Below, piece after piece: positions 46,924 through 55,578 of a DNA stretch of 64,000 bases. The stretch lies in assembly GCF_945957525.1 (NCBI RefSeq), contig NZ_CAMFLA010000010.1, forward strand, positions 62,001-126,000, given 5' to 3'. A model generated the notes under the pieces. It saw only the letters and a program-made list of their open reading frames with translations, did no database searches and had not been told where the DNA came from. How positions within the stretch are numbered: the first letter of the stretch is position 1; each line of letters opens with the position of its first letter. This DNA comes from an uncultured Aquitalea sp. (GTDB lineage Bacteria; Pseudomonadota; Gammaproteobacteria; Burkholderiales; Chromobacteriaceae). Position numbers and translations under genes: made by a program.

Positions 46924-48675
46924 ATGCACGCCCTGACACGCCTGTTTCATCACGCCCGCCAGCATCGCAAGGACGCGCTGCTGGCCAGTCTCTATTCTGT
47001 ACTCAACAAATTCTTCGACATATTGCCGGAAGTCCTGATTGGCGTGGCGGTGGATGTGGTGGTGAACCGCAAAGCCTCCTTCCTCGCCTCGCTGGGCCTG
47101 ACCGACACCTTGACCCAGCTGTGGTGCCTGGGCCTGATCACCATCCTGATTTGGGGCGGAGAATCCTTCTTCGAATACTGCTACCAGATCAAATGGCGCA
47201 ATCTGGCGCAGAGCCTGCAACACGGCCTGCGGCTGGACGCCTATCGCCATGTGCAGCAGCTGCCGCTGTCCTATTTCGAGGACAAGAGCACCGGCAATAT
47301 GATGTCCATCCTCAACGACGACATCAACCAGATGGAGCGCTTTCTCAACGGCGGCGCCAACAGCATCATCCAGGTGCTGTGCTCCACGGTGATGGTGAGC
47401 GCGGTGTTCTTCTGGCTGGCGCCGCAACTGGCCGTGCTGGCGCTGGCGCCGGTGCCGCTGATCCTGTTCGGTACTTTCTGGTTCCAGAAGCGGCTGGCAC
47501 CCCGCTACGCCGCCGTGCGCGAGGCGGCCGGGGTGGTTAATGGCCGGCTCAACAATAATCTGCTGGGCATCGCCACCATCAAGGCCTTCACGGCGGAAGC
47601 CTTCGAAGCGGCGCACATCGACGACGCCAGCCAGCGCTACCGTTCGGCCAACGCTCACGCCATCCGCCTGTCGTCCGCCATCATTCCGGTCATCCGCATG
47701 GCGATTCTGGCCGGCTTTGTGGTGACGCTGGTCTATGGCGGCTATCTGGCCGTGCACGGCGGCATCGGCGTGGGCAGCTACTCGGTGCTGGTTTACCTGA
47801 CCCAGCGCCTGCTGTGGCCGATGACAGGGCTGGCCGACATCGCCGATCTCTACCAACGCTCCATGGCCTCTATCGAACGCGTGCTGAGCGTGCTGGAAAC
47901 CCCCATCGCCATCCCTTACCACGGCAAGGCACTGCCGCTGGGCCAGGTGGCCGGCGCGCTGACGGTAGACAAGGTGGATTTCGCCTATGGCGAAGCCCCG
48001 GTACTGAGCGGGGTGTCGCTCACCGTAGCACCGGGACAAACGGTGGCTTTTGTCGGCAGCACAGGGTCAGGCAAGAGCACATTGGTAAAGCTGCTGCTCC
48101 GTTTTTACGAACCCAACGCCGGCAGGCTGCTGCTGGACGGACAGGACATCCGCGAGCTGTCGCTGACCGACTTGCGCCGCGCCATCGGCTATGTGAGCCA
48201 GGACGTTTTCCTCACCGATGGCACGGTGGCGGACAATATTGCCTATGGCCAGCCCGACGCCAGTCGCGACGCGGTGATCGCCGCCGCCCGCGCAGCGGAA
48301 GCGCACGACTTCATCAGCGCCTTGCCCGAGGGTTACGACACCCGTATCGGCGAGCGCGGTCAGAAATTGTCCGGCGGCCAGCGCCAGCGGCTGGCGCTGG
48401 CACGCGCCATCCTGAAAAACCCGCCCCTGCTGGTGCTGGACGAAGCCACCAGCGCGGTGGACAACGAAACCGAAGCCGCCATTCAGCGCTCGCTGGACGT
48501 GGTGTCGCGCGGGCGCACCACGCTGGTGATCGCCCACCGGCTGTCCACCGTGCGTCACGCCCATGCCATCCATGTGATGGAGCAAGGACGCATTGTTGAA
48601 TCCGGTACTCACGACGCCCTGCTGGAACGCAATGGCGTTTACGCCGCGCTGTGGCGTCTGCAAACCGGAGAGTAA
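46924..48675 (+). CDS. ABC transporter, fused permease-ATPase (exporter)
   Basis: A 583-residue half-transporter of the MsbA/LmrA-type exporter family. Residues about 15-310 form the six-helix transmembrane domain, with an NNLLGIATIKAFTAE coupling region near 211. The nucleotide-binding domain follows: Walker A GSTGSGKST at 378-386, the LSGGQRQRLALARAIL signature near 481, LLVLDEATSAVD Walker B near 502 and the switch His in IAHRLSTVRHA. It should act as a homodimer. The substrate (lipid, peptide or drug) is not evident. Confidence 0.92.
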   Translation: MHALTRLFHHARQHRKDALLASLYSVLNKFFDILPEVLIGVAVDVVVNRKASFLASLGLTDTLTQLWCLGLITILIWGGESFFEYCYQIKWRNLAQSLQHGLRLDAYRHVQQLPLSYFEDKSTGNMMSILNDDINQMERFLNGGANSIIQVLCSTVMVSAVFFWLAPQLAVLALAPVPLILFGTFWFQKRLAPRYAAVREAAGVVNGRLNNNLLGIATIKAFTAEAFEAAHIDDASQRYRSANAHAIRLSSAIIPVIRMAILAGFVVTLVYGGYLAVHGGIGVGSYSVLVYLTQRLLWPMTGLADIADLYQRSMASIERVLSVLETPIAIPYHGKALPLGQVAGALTVDKVDFAYGEAPVLSGVSLTVAPGQTVAFVGSTGSGKSTLVKLLLRFYEPNAGRLLLDGQDIRELSLTDLRRAIGYVSQDVFLTDGTVADNIAYGQPDASRDAVIAAARAAEAHDFISALPEGYDTRIGERGQKLSGGQRQRLALARAILKNPPLLVLDEATSAVDNETEAAIQRSLDVVSRGRTTLVIAHRLSTVRHAHAIHVMEQGRIVESGTHDALLERNGVYAALWRLQTGE

Positions 48676-49025
48676 ACCCCTCCCATCCGACGGCTGGTGC
48701 CCGGCCCCTCCGGGCGCAGGCCTTTTCAACCCCGCCAGCACGCGGCACATCACGGGTTAAAGCCCTTCCACTGCGCGCCGTTCACAACGCAGCGCAGAAA
48801 CCCTGAGCCAAGGCGCGCCGAGGCAGACAACACCCGGCGTACGACAAGTCTGCGCAAGGCAGGATCAGGGGGTTTGTTAACGGGTCTTGGCGGCCCTGCA
48901 TGCCGGGCGACATACTGGCCGCCCATGCAGCCCTTGCGCTTCATCAAGCAGCTTTTCTCTTTCCATTCAGTGCATTGCGCCAATTTGGGCTACACTGAAG
49001 ATACCCCTTCCCCCTTGACAGCATC
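48676..49025. other. Intergenic region with a decayed copy of the dispersed repeat
   Basis: About 350 bases lie between the ABC exporter and the SprA-related gene. Positions 48803-48886 align loosely with the repeat at 41650-41729: CTGAGCCAAGGCGCGCCGA near its start and GGATCAGG plus TTTGTTAAC near its end. The terminal inverted repeats have been lost. A GC-rich stem near 48700-48725 may end the ABC transcript. No gene is supported. Confidence 0.5.
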
Positions 49026-49655
49026 ATGAGCATTTCGTCGATTGGCGGCTCACATGGCTATCAGCCGGCGAGCTATGGCGGACATGGTTCCAACTGCAAT
49101 TGCCCCGCGTGTTCGGCGGCAAGGCTTGCGGCTGTCGCCACGCCGGTGCCCGGCGTCAGTACGCCCGCCGGCACAGGGGCGGCCCCCGGCAAACCGCTGT
49201 CGCCCGACCAGCAAAAACAGGTCAACGAACTCAAAGCCCGCGATACCGACGTGCGCCAGCATGAACAGGCCCACATCGCCGCCGGCGGCGCCATCGTCAG
49301 CGGCGGCGCCAATTACACCTATCAGGAAGGACCGGACGGCAAACAGTACGCCATTGGCGGGGACGTCAGCATCCGCATGGGCAGCGGCGACACCCCGCAG
49401 GAGCAGCTGGATAACGCACGCAAGGTAAAAGCGGCGGCGCTTGCCCCCGTAGACCCGTCCGGGCAAGATCAGTCCGTGGCCGCGCAGGCCGATCTGCTGA
49501 TCTCCCAAGCCGAATCCCAGGTCAATGCGCAGCAAGCGCAACAGTTGCAGCAATCACAGAACAATCCGGTGACCGCCACCGCTACGGCCATCTTCCAAGC
49601 CATTGCCAATCCCTCCGGCGGCAAGACCGGCAAATCGGTTGATACCTACGCCTGA
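49026..49655 (+). CDS. SprA-related protein with HEXXH motif
   Basis: A 209-residue protein of the SprA-related family (putative metallopeptidase). LSPDQQKQVNELKARDTDVRQHEQAHIAAGG (about 58-88) contains the HEXXH motif His79-Glu80-His83, and GGANYTYQEGPDGKQYAIGGDVSI follows. The N-terminus is Gly/Ser-rich with three close cysteines (Cys24, 26, 29). The C-terminus is Gln-rich (about 150-180). There is no signal peptide. Substrate and location are unknown; catalysis is inferred from the motif only. Confidence 0.82.
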   Translation: MSISSIGGSHGYQPASYGGHGSNCNCPACSAARLAAVATPVPGVSTPAGTGAAPGKPLSPDQQKQVNELKARDTDVRQHEQAHIAAGGAIVSGGANYTYQEGPDGKQYAIGGDVSIRMGSGDTPQEQLDNARKVKAAALAPVDPSGQDQSVAAQADLLISQAESQVNAQQAQQLQQSQNNPVTATATAIFQAIANPSGGKTGKSVDTYA

Positions 49656-49693
49656 CCGGCGGCATTGCACCGCCCGCCTCGGCATTGTTTGGC

Positions 49694-52171
49694 TCAGGCC
49701 CCATCCGGCAGTTTTCGCGTCAGTCGCAAGCCGTTGCCGATCACCATCAAACTGGCGCCCACATCGGCAAACACCGCCATCCACAAAGTCGCCTCTCCGC
49801 TCAATGCCAGCCCAAAAAACACCAGCTTGATCAGCAAGGCCACCGCAATATTTACCTTCAGCACGCCCGCCGTGCGCCGGGCATGTTTGAGCAAGGCCGG
49901 CAACTTCTCCAGCCTGTCGTCCATCAACGCCACGCCGGCGGTTTCCAGCGCGGTATCCGAACCGGCCGCGCCCATGGCCACGCCCAGTTCCGCCTGCGCC
50001 AGCGCAGGCGCGTCGTTGACGCCGTCGCCCACCATAGCCACCTTGCCCTCGCCCTGCAGCTGGTGGATGCGCGCCAGCTTGTCTTCCGGCAACAGGCCGC
50101 CGTGCGCCTCGCTGACGCCGGTCAGTCTCGCCACGCGCGCCACTACCGCCGGATTGTCGCCGCTAAGCATGACGGTGCGCACGCCCATGGCCTGCAGACG
50201 CGCCACCGTGTCTTGCGCTTCCGGGCGCACGCCGTCGGCGACAGCCAACACCCCGAGAGCGCGAGCGCCCTCCAGCAGCACCAGCGCGCCCTCGCCCTGT
50301 GCGTCAAGGCTGTCCAGCGCCAAGCGCAAGGCATCGCTCATCGCGTCCTGCTCTTCGGCCAACCTAGCGCTACCCAAGGCCAGCGCGCGCCCAGCCACAC
50401 TGCCGAAGACGCCGCGCCCCGCGCGTTCGTTCACCTCGTTGGCCGCCTGCGGCGTCATGCCGCGTTTGGCCGCTTCGTCCAGCACCGCCCGCGCCAGCGG
50501 GTGAGTGGAATGCGCATCCAGCGCGGCGGCCAGCGCGACAATCTCGCCCTCGTCCGCGGTCAGGGCCAATACCCGGGTTACTTGAGGTTGGCCGAAAGTG
50601 AGGGTGCCGGTCTTGTCAAAGCAGACCGTGTCGATGCGGGCAGCCACCTCCAACGGTGCCCCCCCCTTCACCAGCATGCCGGCGCGGGCTGCGGCGGCCA
50701 ATGCGCTTACCACACTGACCGGCGTGGCTATCACCAGCGCACAGGGGCAAGCGATCACCAACATCACCAGCGCGTTGTAAACGGCTTCGCGCAGCGGCAT
50801 CAGACCCAGCAACGGCAACAGCACGGCGCAGGCCGCGGCCAGCCCCACCACCACCGGCGTGTACCAGCGGGCAAAGCGGTCGATGAAACGTTGCGTGGGT
50901 GCTTTGCTGGCCTGCGCACTGCGCACGGTGTCGATAATGCGCGCCAGCACACTGCCCGAGGCCGCCGCCGTAACGCGCACTTCCACCAGCCCGCCGCCAT
51001 TGATGCTGCCGGCAAACACGCTGTCGCCCACCCGCTTGTCCACCGGCAGACTCTCGCCGGTGATGGGCGCTTCATTGAAACTGCTGTCGCCGGCGACGAT
51101 CGTTCCGTCCAGCGGCACGCGCTCGCCCGGGCGCACGCGCGCCACACTACCAATGCTGGCCCCGGCTACCGGCGTTTCGAGCCAGCCGCCATCGGCTTGT
51201 CGCAGCCAAGCGGTTTCCGGCGCCAGCGCCATCAGCTGCCGCACCGCTTCGCCGGCGCGGGCCAAAGACATAGCCTCCAGCTTTTCCGCAATGGCGAACA
51301 AGAACAGCACCATGGCGGCTTCCGGCCATTGGCCGATGGCCACCGCGCCGATCACCGCTACGCTCATCAGAAAGTGAATGTTCATGGCGCCGGAGCGCAG
51401 GGCAATCCAGCCCTTGCGCAAGGTGGGCAGGCCGGCAATCAGGATGGAGGACAGCGCCAGCGCGGCCACAACCACGCCCTTGTCCGCGCCGCTGAACCAG
51501 GCCCAGCCCTCGGCCCCGGCAGCCAGCAAGCCGGATGCCGTCAGCTTGAGCATGTCATTGCCAGCCGGCACCGGTGCGGCCGGAGCAACCCGATCACCCT
51601 CCAAGGACACGGCCTGCATACCCACCCGGCCAATGGCTGTCTGGATGGCCTCGGCATCCGCGCCGTCGTGACGCACGATCAGCACGCGCTCGATGAAGTT
51701 GAAGTCCAGCCCGGCCACGCCATCCACCTTGGCCAAGGCCTTTTCGATCAGCGCCGCCTCAGTGGGGCAATCCATGGCATCGATGCGGAAGCGGTAGCGT
51801 TGCGCCCCCGCAGCGCCTTCGGCCAACTGGCGTTGCAGCGTGGCTGCGGATTCACAGGCGCAACCCTCGGCCTGCGCCTGATCATGCGCGTGATGGGCAT
51901 GGTCATGGTCGTGGCTGTGATCATGGGCATGGTCGTGCCGATGCGCTTGGCTTGCATCGTCACGACCATGCTCCGACTCGCCGCCGCAGCCGCTTACGGG
52001 CGAGTGCGCGGGTTCGCCCTGGCTTCGGCAAACCTCGCCTGTATTTTTCAAGTTTTTATTGCTACATTTATCATCAAGTATTGAATGTAGTTTCGCATCG
52101 CCGCAGCAGGCGCCGGAACCGGTCTGGTGCGGCGGATTGTGGCGATGTGTAGCGTTCTGATGCTGGGACAT
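49694..52171 (-). CDS. zntA: P1B-type heavy-metal ATPase (Zn/Cd/Pb exporter, ZntA/CadA-like)
   Basis: An 825-residue inner-membrane metal pump. A long N-terminal tail carries a His/Asp-rich stretch (about 77-96, ten His) and several Cys pairs. An HMA domain with MDCPTEA (Cys135) follows, the form seen in Zn/Cd/Pb pumps. The core has TGES (371-374), the CPC metal site at 475-477 and the phosphorylated Asp519 in DKTGTLT, then GDGVNDAPAL. The gene is divergent from a CadR-type MerR regulator, and the shared operator spans its promoter. Cd or Pb is favoured by the regulator; zinc is also likely. Confidence 0.95.
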   Translation of the reverse strand: MSQHQNATHRHNPPHQTGSGACCGDAKLHSILDDKCSNKNLKNTGEVCRSQGEPAHSPVSGCGGESEHGRDDASQAHRHDHAHDHSHDHDHAHHAHDQAQAEGCACESAATLQRQLAEGAAGAQRYRFRIDAMDCPTEAALIEKALAKVDGVAGLDFNFIERVLIVRHDGADAEAIQTAIGRVGMQAVSLEGDRVAPAAPVPAGNDMLKLTASGLLAAGAEGWAWFSGADKGVVVAALALSSILIAGLPTLRKGWIALRSGAMNIHFLMSVAVIGAVAIGQWPEAAMVLFLFAIAEKLEAMSLARAGEAVRQLMALAPETAWLRQADGGWLETPVAGASIGSVARVRPGERVPLDGTIVAGDSSFNEAPITGESLPVDKRVGDSVFAGSINGGGLVEVRVTAAASGSVLARIIDTVRSAQASKAPTQRFIDRFARWYTPVVVGLAAACAVLLPLLGLMPLREAVYNALVMLVIACPCALVIATPVSVVSALAAAARAGMLVKGGAPLEVAARIDTVCFDKTGTLTFGQPQVTRVLALTADEGEIVALAAALDAHSTHPLARAVLDEAAKRGMTPQAANEVNERAGRGVFGSVAGRALALGSARLAEEQDAMSDALRLALDSLDAQGEGALVLLEGARALGVLAVADGVRPEAQDTVARLQAMGVRTVMLSGDNPAVVARVARLTGVSEAHGGLLPEDKLARIHQLQGEGKVAMVGDGVNDAPALAQAELGVAMGAAGSDTALETAGVALMDDRLEKLPALLKHARRTAGVLKVNIAVALLIKLVFFGLALSGEATLWMAVFADVGASLMVIGNGLRLTRKLPDGA

Positions 52172-52200
52172 GGCTGAGTCCTTTCTTGATTCACGCTATC

Positions 52201-52231
52201 ATTGAAAACCCTGAAGTGGCTATAGGGTCAA
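52201..52231 (-). promoter_or_regulatory. MerR-type promoter and operator for the metal ATPase
   Basis: On the minus strand, TTGACC (52231-52226) and TTCAAT (52206-52201) are separated by 19 bases, the long spacer typical of MerR-family promoters. The spacer holds the dyad ACCCT/AGGGT at 52208-52228, matching CadR/PbrR-type operators. Metal-bound regulator would untwist this spacer to activate the ATPase gene. Confidence 0.88.
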
Positions 52232-52250
52232 GCACCATTTGGAGAACATC

Positions 52251-52721
52251 ATGCTGATAGGCGAATTGGCCAAGATGACCGGCTGCGAAGTAGAGACGAT
52301 TCGCTACTACGAGAAAGAAGGCTTGCTGACGCCGCCAGCGCGCACGCCTTCCGGTTATCGGCGCTACACCAACGACCAATTGGGCGAGCTCAACTTCATC
52401 CTGCACTGTCGCAGCCTGGGGATGCCGCTGGCCGACATCCACACGCTGGCGCGCTTCAAGGCGGACAGTTCGCTGGCCTGCGACGATATCAACGAGCTGA
52501 TCGATCAACAGATCGGCAAAGTCCATCGCCAACTGGAAACCCTGCAACTACTGGAACAACAATTGCTGTCCTTACGCCGCAAGTGCCATGACCACAATCA
52601 GGGCGAACCCTGCGGCATCCTGCAAACGCTGGTGGAGGCCTCCGAAGGCAGCCCCTGCCCTTGCCACACCCCGTTCGATCAGGAGCCGCATCCCGCTCAT
52701 CGCCACGGCGTGCACGAGTAG
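52251..52721 (+). CDS. cadR: MerR-family Cd(II)/Pb(II)-responsive regulator (CadR/PbrR-like)
   Basis: A 156-residue metal sensor. MLIGELAKMTGCEVETIRYYEKEGLL is the MerR winged-helix start, and the dimer helix follows to about residue 112. Metal-binding cysteines Cys77 (LACDD), Cys112 (RKCHDH) and Cys121 (GEPCGIL) match the CadR subfamily. The tail adds CPCH and a His-rich end (HPAHRHGVHE), as in CadR proteins. The ATG at 52251 has GGAGA upstream; an in-frame TTG at 52239 is less likely. Divergent from the ATPase it should control. Confidence 0.93.
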   Translation: MLIGELAKMTGCEVETIRYYEKEGLLTPPARTPSGYRRYTNDQLGELNFILHCRSLGMPLADIHTLARFKADSSLACDDINELIDQQIGKVHRQLETLQLLEQQLLSLRRKCHDHNQGEPCGILQTLVEASEGSPCPCHTPFDQEPHPAHRHGVHE

Positions 52722-52760
52722 CCCTCCCGCGCTGTCTCTCAAGCCGCGGACAAAAAAAAT

Positions 52761-52782
52761 GGGCCGGCTGTATAGCCGGCCC
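52761..52782 (-). terminator. Terminator of the lrgAB operon
   Basis: The perfect stem GGGCCGGCT/AGCCGGCCC with loop GTAT is followed, on the minus strand, by a run of T residues. It lies about 140 bases past the lrgB stop. Confidence 0.8.
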
Positions 52783-52920
52783 GAACAACGCTCGTTTGGG
52801 AGAACAAGAGGAGAGACACCCCGCATCACTCCCGATGATGCAAGGCTTACAGATAATCTTGGCGAATACGCCGCCTTCGCGTTTCACCCATCAAGACCCG
52901 CCGGTTGGCGCAGTGCTGGC

Positions 52921-53604
52921 CTACATGAAATGGCTGATCAGCGGCGCGGCAAAAATGGTGAACACACCGCCCAGCATCATGGTGAGACTGGCCACTACAC
53001 CTTCTTCAGAGCCGATTTCATTGGCTTTGGCCGTACCTGCACCATGCGCTGCAGCACCCAGCAAAGCCCCGCGCGCCAAGCGGGAACGCACCGGCAGCAG
53101 CAGCAGCATCGCTTCGCCCAACAGCATCCCGCACACGCCGGTCATTACCACGAACACCGCCGTCAGATCCGGCGCGGCCCCCAACGAAGGCGCGGCGGCC
53201 AAGGCGAAAGGCGTACTGATGGAACGCGGCGCCAAGCTTTTTTGCAGCAGATCGGACAGATCAAACGCACGCGCCAGCCAGACCGAACTCAATACCGCCA
53301 CCGGCATGGCCACCAGCACGCCGCCGGTCAGCGACAAGGCATGCTTGCGGATCATGGCGCGCTGCTCATACACCGGAATGGCGAAAGCCACCGTGGCCGG
53401 GCCCAGCAACCAACCCAGCCAGTGCGTATCCAGCGCGTAAGTCTGGTAGGGAATCCGCCACAGCATCACCATGGCGATCACCAGCACCGGCACCGCCAGA
53501 ATCGGCGCAAAAATCCAGTGGTGCGTCTTGCGGTACAAACGCTTGGCCAGACCGTACAACACCAGTGTCAGCAACAGGCACAGCAGCGCAGTGAGATTAA
53601 ACAT
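52921..53604 (-). CDS. lrgB: LrgB/CidB family membrane protein
   Basis: A 227-residue inner-membrane protein with about seven hydrophobic segments. Family features include TYALDTHWLGWLLGPATVAFAIPVYEQ near 53-80, KSLAPRSISTPFALA near 121-135, TGVCGMLLGE near 153, and the ending GAAAHGAGTAKANEIGSEEG. LrgAB/CidAB pairs affect murein hydrolase activity, or pyruvate and overflow-metabolite movement in some bacteria. The start at 53604 overlaps the lrgA-type gene by eight bases. Confidence 0.9.
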   Translation of the reverse strand: MFNLTALLCLLLTLVLYGLAKRLYRKTHHWIFAPILAVPVLVIAMVMLWRIPYQTYALDTHWLGWLLGPATVAFAIPVYEQRAMIRKHALSLTGGVLVAMPVAVLSSVWLARAFDLSDLLQKSLAPRSISTPFALAAAPSLGAAPDLTAVFVVMTGVCGMLLGEAMLLLLPVRSRLARGALLGAAAHGAGTAKANEIGSEEGVVASLTMMLGGVFTIFAAPLISHFM

Positions 53605-54025
53605 GGCTGGCCGCCTCCCGCAGTCGACGGCGACGCTTGAGCACCACTTCCAGCTTGTAGCCGGCATCCACCACCCAGGCCGTCACCGCCATCACCAGCA
53701 CGGTCGAGAGCAGGATCACCAGCAGAATGCGCAGGCCGGAGGCCATCATCAATTCGCGGTACTGCACCACAGCCACCGTGGCCGGAATGAAAAACAGCAG
53801 CATTTCAGCCAGCAACCAGCGCGCGCCCTGGCGACACCAGGACAAGGGCAGCCAGCCTGAAGCCAGCGCCATGAATACGGCAAACATGCCCAGCACGCCC
53901 GCCGGCACCGCCGGCAGAAACCGATGACTGACACCATTGGCCAACCACCATACGCCGCACAGCAGCAGCACTTGCGAAAGCGTGGCAAGCTTGCCTGCAA
54001 GTACATGTTCCATAAGGCGTTTCAT
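53597..54025 (-). CDS. lrgA: LrgA/CidA family holin-like membrane protein
   Basis: A 142-residue protein with four hydrophobic segments (about 12-30, 39-56, 68-88, 95-118). RFLPAVPAGVLGMFAVFMAL and the AEMLLFFIPATVAVVQY motif (family pattern LxFIPAxVGV) identify it as CidA/LrgA. The start at 54025 is preferred; an ATG four codons later is possible. It is divergent from the LysR regulator, whose product probably controls it. Confidence 0.9.
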   Translation of the reverse strand: MKRLMEHVLAGKLATLSQVLLLCGVWWLANGVSHRFLPAVPAGVLGMFAVFMALASGWLPLSWCRQGARWLLAEMLLFFIPATVAVVQYRELMMASGLRILLVILLSTVLVMAVTAWVVDAGYKLEVVLKRRRRLREAASHV

Positions 54026-54108
54026 GGCGAAGTCCGGTAAAGCATCAAGTGGATTCGAGTATAGACTTCTCCGCAGCATTCAAAAAATGAATTAAAATTA
54101 TTCCATTC

Positions 54109-54123
54109 ATTCCATATTGGAAT
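54109..54123. promoter_or_regulatory. LysR-type palindrome between lrgA and its regulator
   Basis: ATTCCATATTGGAAT is a perfect 15-base palindrome of T-N11-A form just upstream of the regulator start. A partial repeat (ATTCCATTC) lies directly upstream in an AT-rich stretch. It fits an autoregulatory LysR site. Confidence 0.65.
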
Positions 54124-54127
54124 CAAA

Positions 54128-55018
54128 ATGGACGCCAAAGCCCTGCGTTACTTTGTGGAAGTGGTCAAACAGCAAAGCTTCACCCGCGCTGCCGAAGCCT
54201 TGTTCGTCACCCAGCCCACCATCAGCAAAATGGTCAAACAGCTGGAAGAAGAACTGGGCATGCCCTTGGTGCTGCGCGAAGGGCGCGGCTTCCGGCTGAC
54301 CGATGCCGGCAAGGTCACCTATGAACGCGGACTGGATGTGCTGTCCGCCATGAGCCAGCTCAAGCACGAGCTGGCCGACTTGGCCGGTCTGGGCAAGGGC
54401 GAACTGGTGGTGGGCTTGCCGCCCATGGTGGGCGTGGCTTTCTTTGCGCCGGTGGTGGGCGCTTTCCGCCAACGCTATCCGGGCATTGAGCTCAAGATGG
54501 TGGAAGACGGCGCGCTTGCCATTGAAAACAGCATTCGCGGCGGCGAGCTAGAAATCGGCGTGGCGGTATTGCCGGTGGACAACAGCATCTTCCAGCAATT
54601 TGCCGTGGTGCGGGACCCGCTGTGCCTGGTGGCGCCGGCCGGCTCTCGCTGGCAAGGCAAGTCCGCCATTACCCTGCCCGATATCGCTGACGAATCGTTT
54701 GTGCTGTATCCGGAAGACTTCACCCTCTCCAGTCGCATTCACCACGCCTTCCGCGAAATGGGCAAGCCGCTGAACGTGGTTGGCCGAAGCGCGCACTGGG
54801 ACTTCATCGTAGAACTGGTCACCGCCCGGCTGGGCGTCACCTTGCTGCCGCGCAGCGTGGTGGGCAGGCTGGACCGGGAACTCTATGATGTGATTCCGGT
54901 ATCCAACCCCTGGTTGATCTGGCACCTTGCCCTGATCTGGCAAAAGGACGGTTATTTATCCCATGCCGCCCGCGCCTGGCTGGCCGTTACTCGCGACGTG
55001 CTTGGCGGGCTCGAATAA
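54128..55018 (+). CDS. cidR: LysR-family regulator, CidR-like
   Basis: A 296-residue transcription factor. The N-terminal winged helix (YFVEVVKQQSFTRAAEALFVTQPTISKMVKQLEEELG, about 8-44) is followed by the effector-binding domain. Divergence from lrgAB/cidAB identifies it as CidR-like; in other bacteria CidR responds to acetate or related overflow metabolism. The start follows the palindrome by four bases, suggesting autoregulation. Confidence 0.9.
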   Translation: MDAKALRYFVEVVKQQSFTRAAEALFVTQPTISKMVKQLEEELGMPLVLREGRGFRLTDAGKVTYERGLDVLSAMSQLKHELADLAGLGKGELVVGLPPMVGVAFFAPVVGAFRQRYPGIELKMVEDGALAIENSIRGGELEIGVAVLPVDNSIFQQFAVVRDPLCLVAPAGSRWQGKSAITLPDIADESFVLYPEDFTLSSRIHHAFREMGKPLNVVGRSAHWDFIVELVTARLGVTLLPRSVVGRLDRELYDVIPVSNPWLIWHLALIWQKDGYLSHAARAWLAVTRDVLGGLE

Positions 55019-55030
55019 AGGACGCTTTTC

Positions 55031-55477
55031 ATGCTGAGAAAACTGCTCGTACTTGCCGCACTGCTCGGTCTGGCCGCTTGCGCCGGCCTGGGTCTGAAAA
55101 AACCCGACATCAGTCTGGCCGACATCAAACCCGTCAGCGCCAGTTTGCTAGAGCAAAGCTTTGACGTGACGCTGCGCCTGCAAAATCCCAACAACCTGCC
55201 GCTGTCGGCGGATGGCCTGCAATTCGACCTGCTGCTGGCCGGCAACAAACTGGCTACCGGCGTCAGCAACCAGCCCATCAAAGTGGCGGCGCTCGCCGAC
55301 ACCACCTTTACCGTGAGGGTGCACACCTCGCTGACCGGCTGGCTCAAGCAGGTGGGCAAACTGATGGACGGCAACACCCGCCAGCTGGACTACCAGATCA
55401 ATGGCCGGCTGGAAGGTCTCAACGGCTTTGGCAGTCTGCCCTTCACCAGCAAGGGCGAATGGAAGCTGCCGCAATGA
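55031..55477 (+). CDS. LEA14-like (WHy domain) lipoprotein
   Basis: A 148-residue predicted lipoprotein with lipobox LAAC (Cys17). The mature part is a LEA type 2/WHy beta-sandwich: DISLADIKPVSASLLEQSFDVTLRLQNPNNLPLSADGLQFDLLLAG, then TSLTGWLKQVGK and a final strand. Such proteins are widespread in Gram-negative bacteria, and some are linked to envelope stress. It lies 12 bases after the LysR gene on the same strand, possibly co-transcribed. Confidence 0.85.
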   Translation: MLRKLLVLAALLGLAACAGLGLKKPDISLADIKPVSASLLEQSFDVTLRLQNPNNLPLSADGLQFDLLLAGNKLATGVSNQPIKVAALADTTFTVRVHTSLTGWLKQVGKLMDGNTRQLDYQINGRLEGLNGFGSLPFTSKGEWKLPQ

Positions 55478-55520
55478 CAACCCGTCTCCTCATCACCTGC
55501 TGAACCCTGGCCCTGAAAGC

Positions 55521-55554
55521 GCCTTCGGCCAACCTTGTCAGGTTGGCCGAAGGC
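55521..55554. repeat. Perfect 15-bp inverted repeat built from two GTTGGCCGAAG motifs
   Basis: GCCTTCGGCCAACCT and AGGTTGGCCGAAGGC flank a TGTC loop between two convergent genes. It should form a strong hairpin and may terminate transcription in both directions, although no T-run follows. Each arm holds one exact copy of the dispersed 11-mer. The layout recalls Neisseria terminators formed by paired uptake sequences. Confidence 0.85.
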
Positions 55555-55578
55555 TGACAGGACGCTATCCAACGAGCT

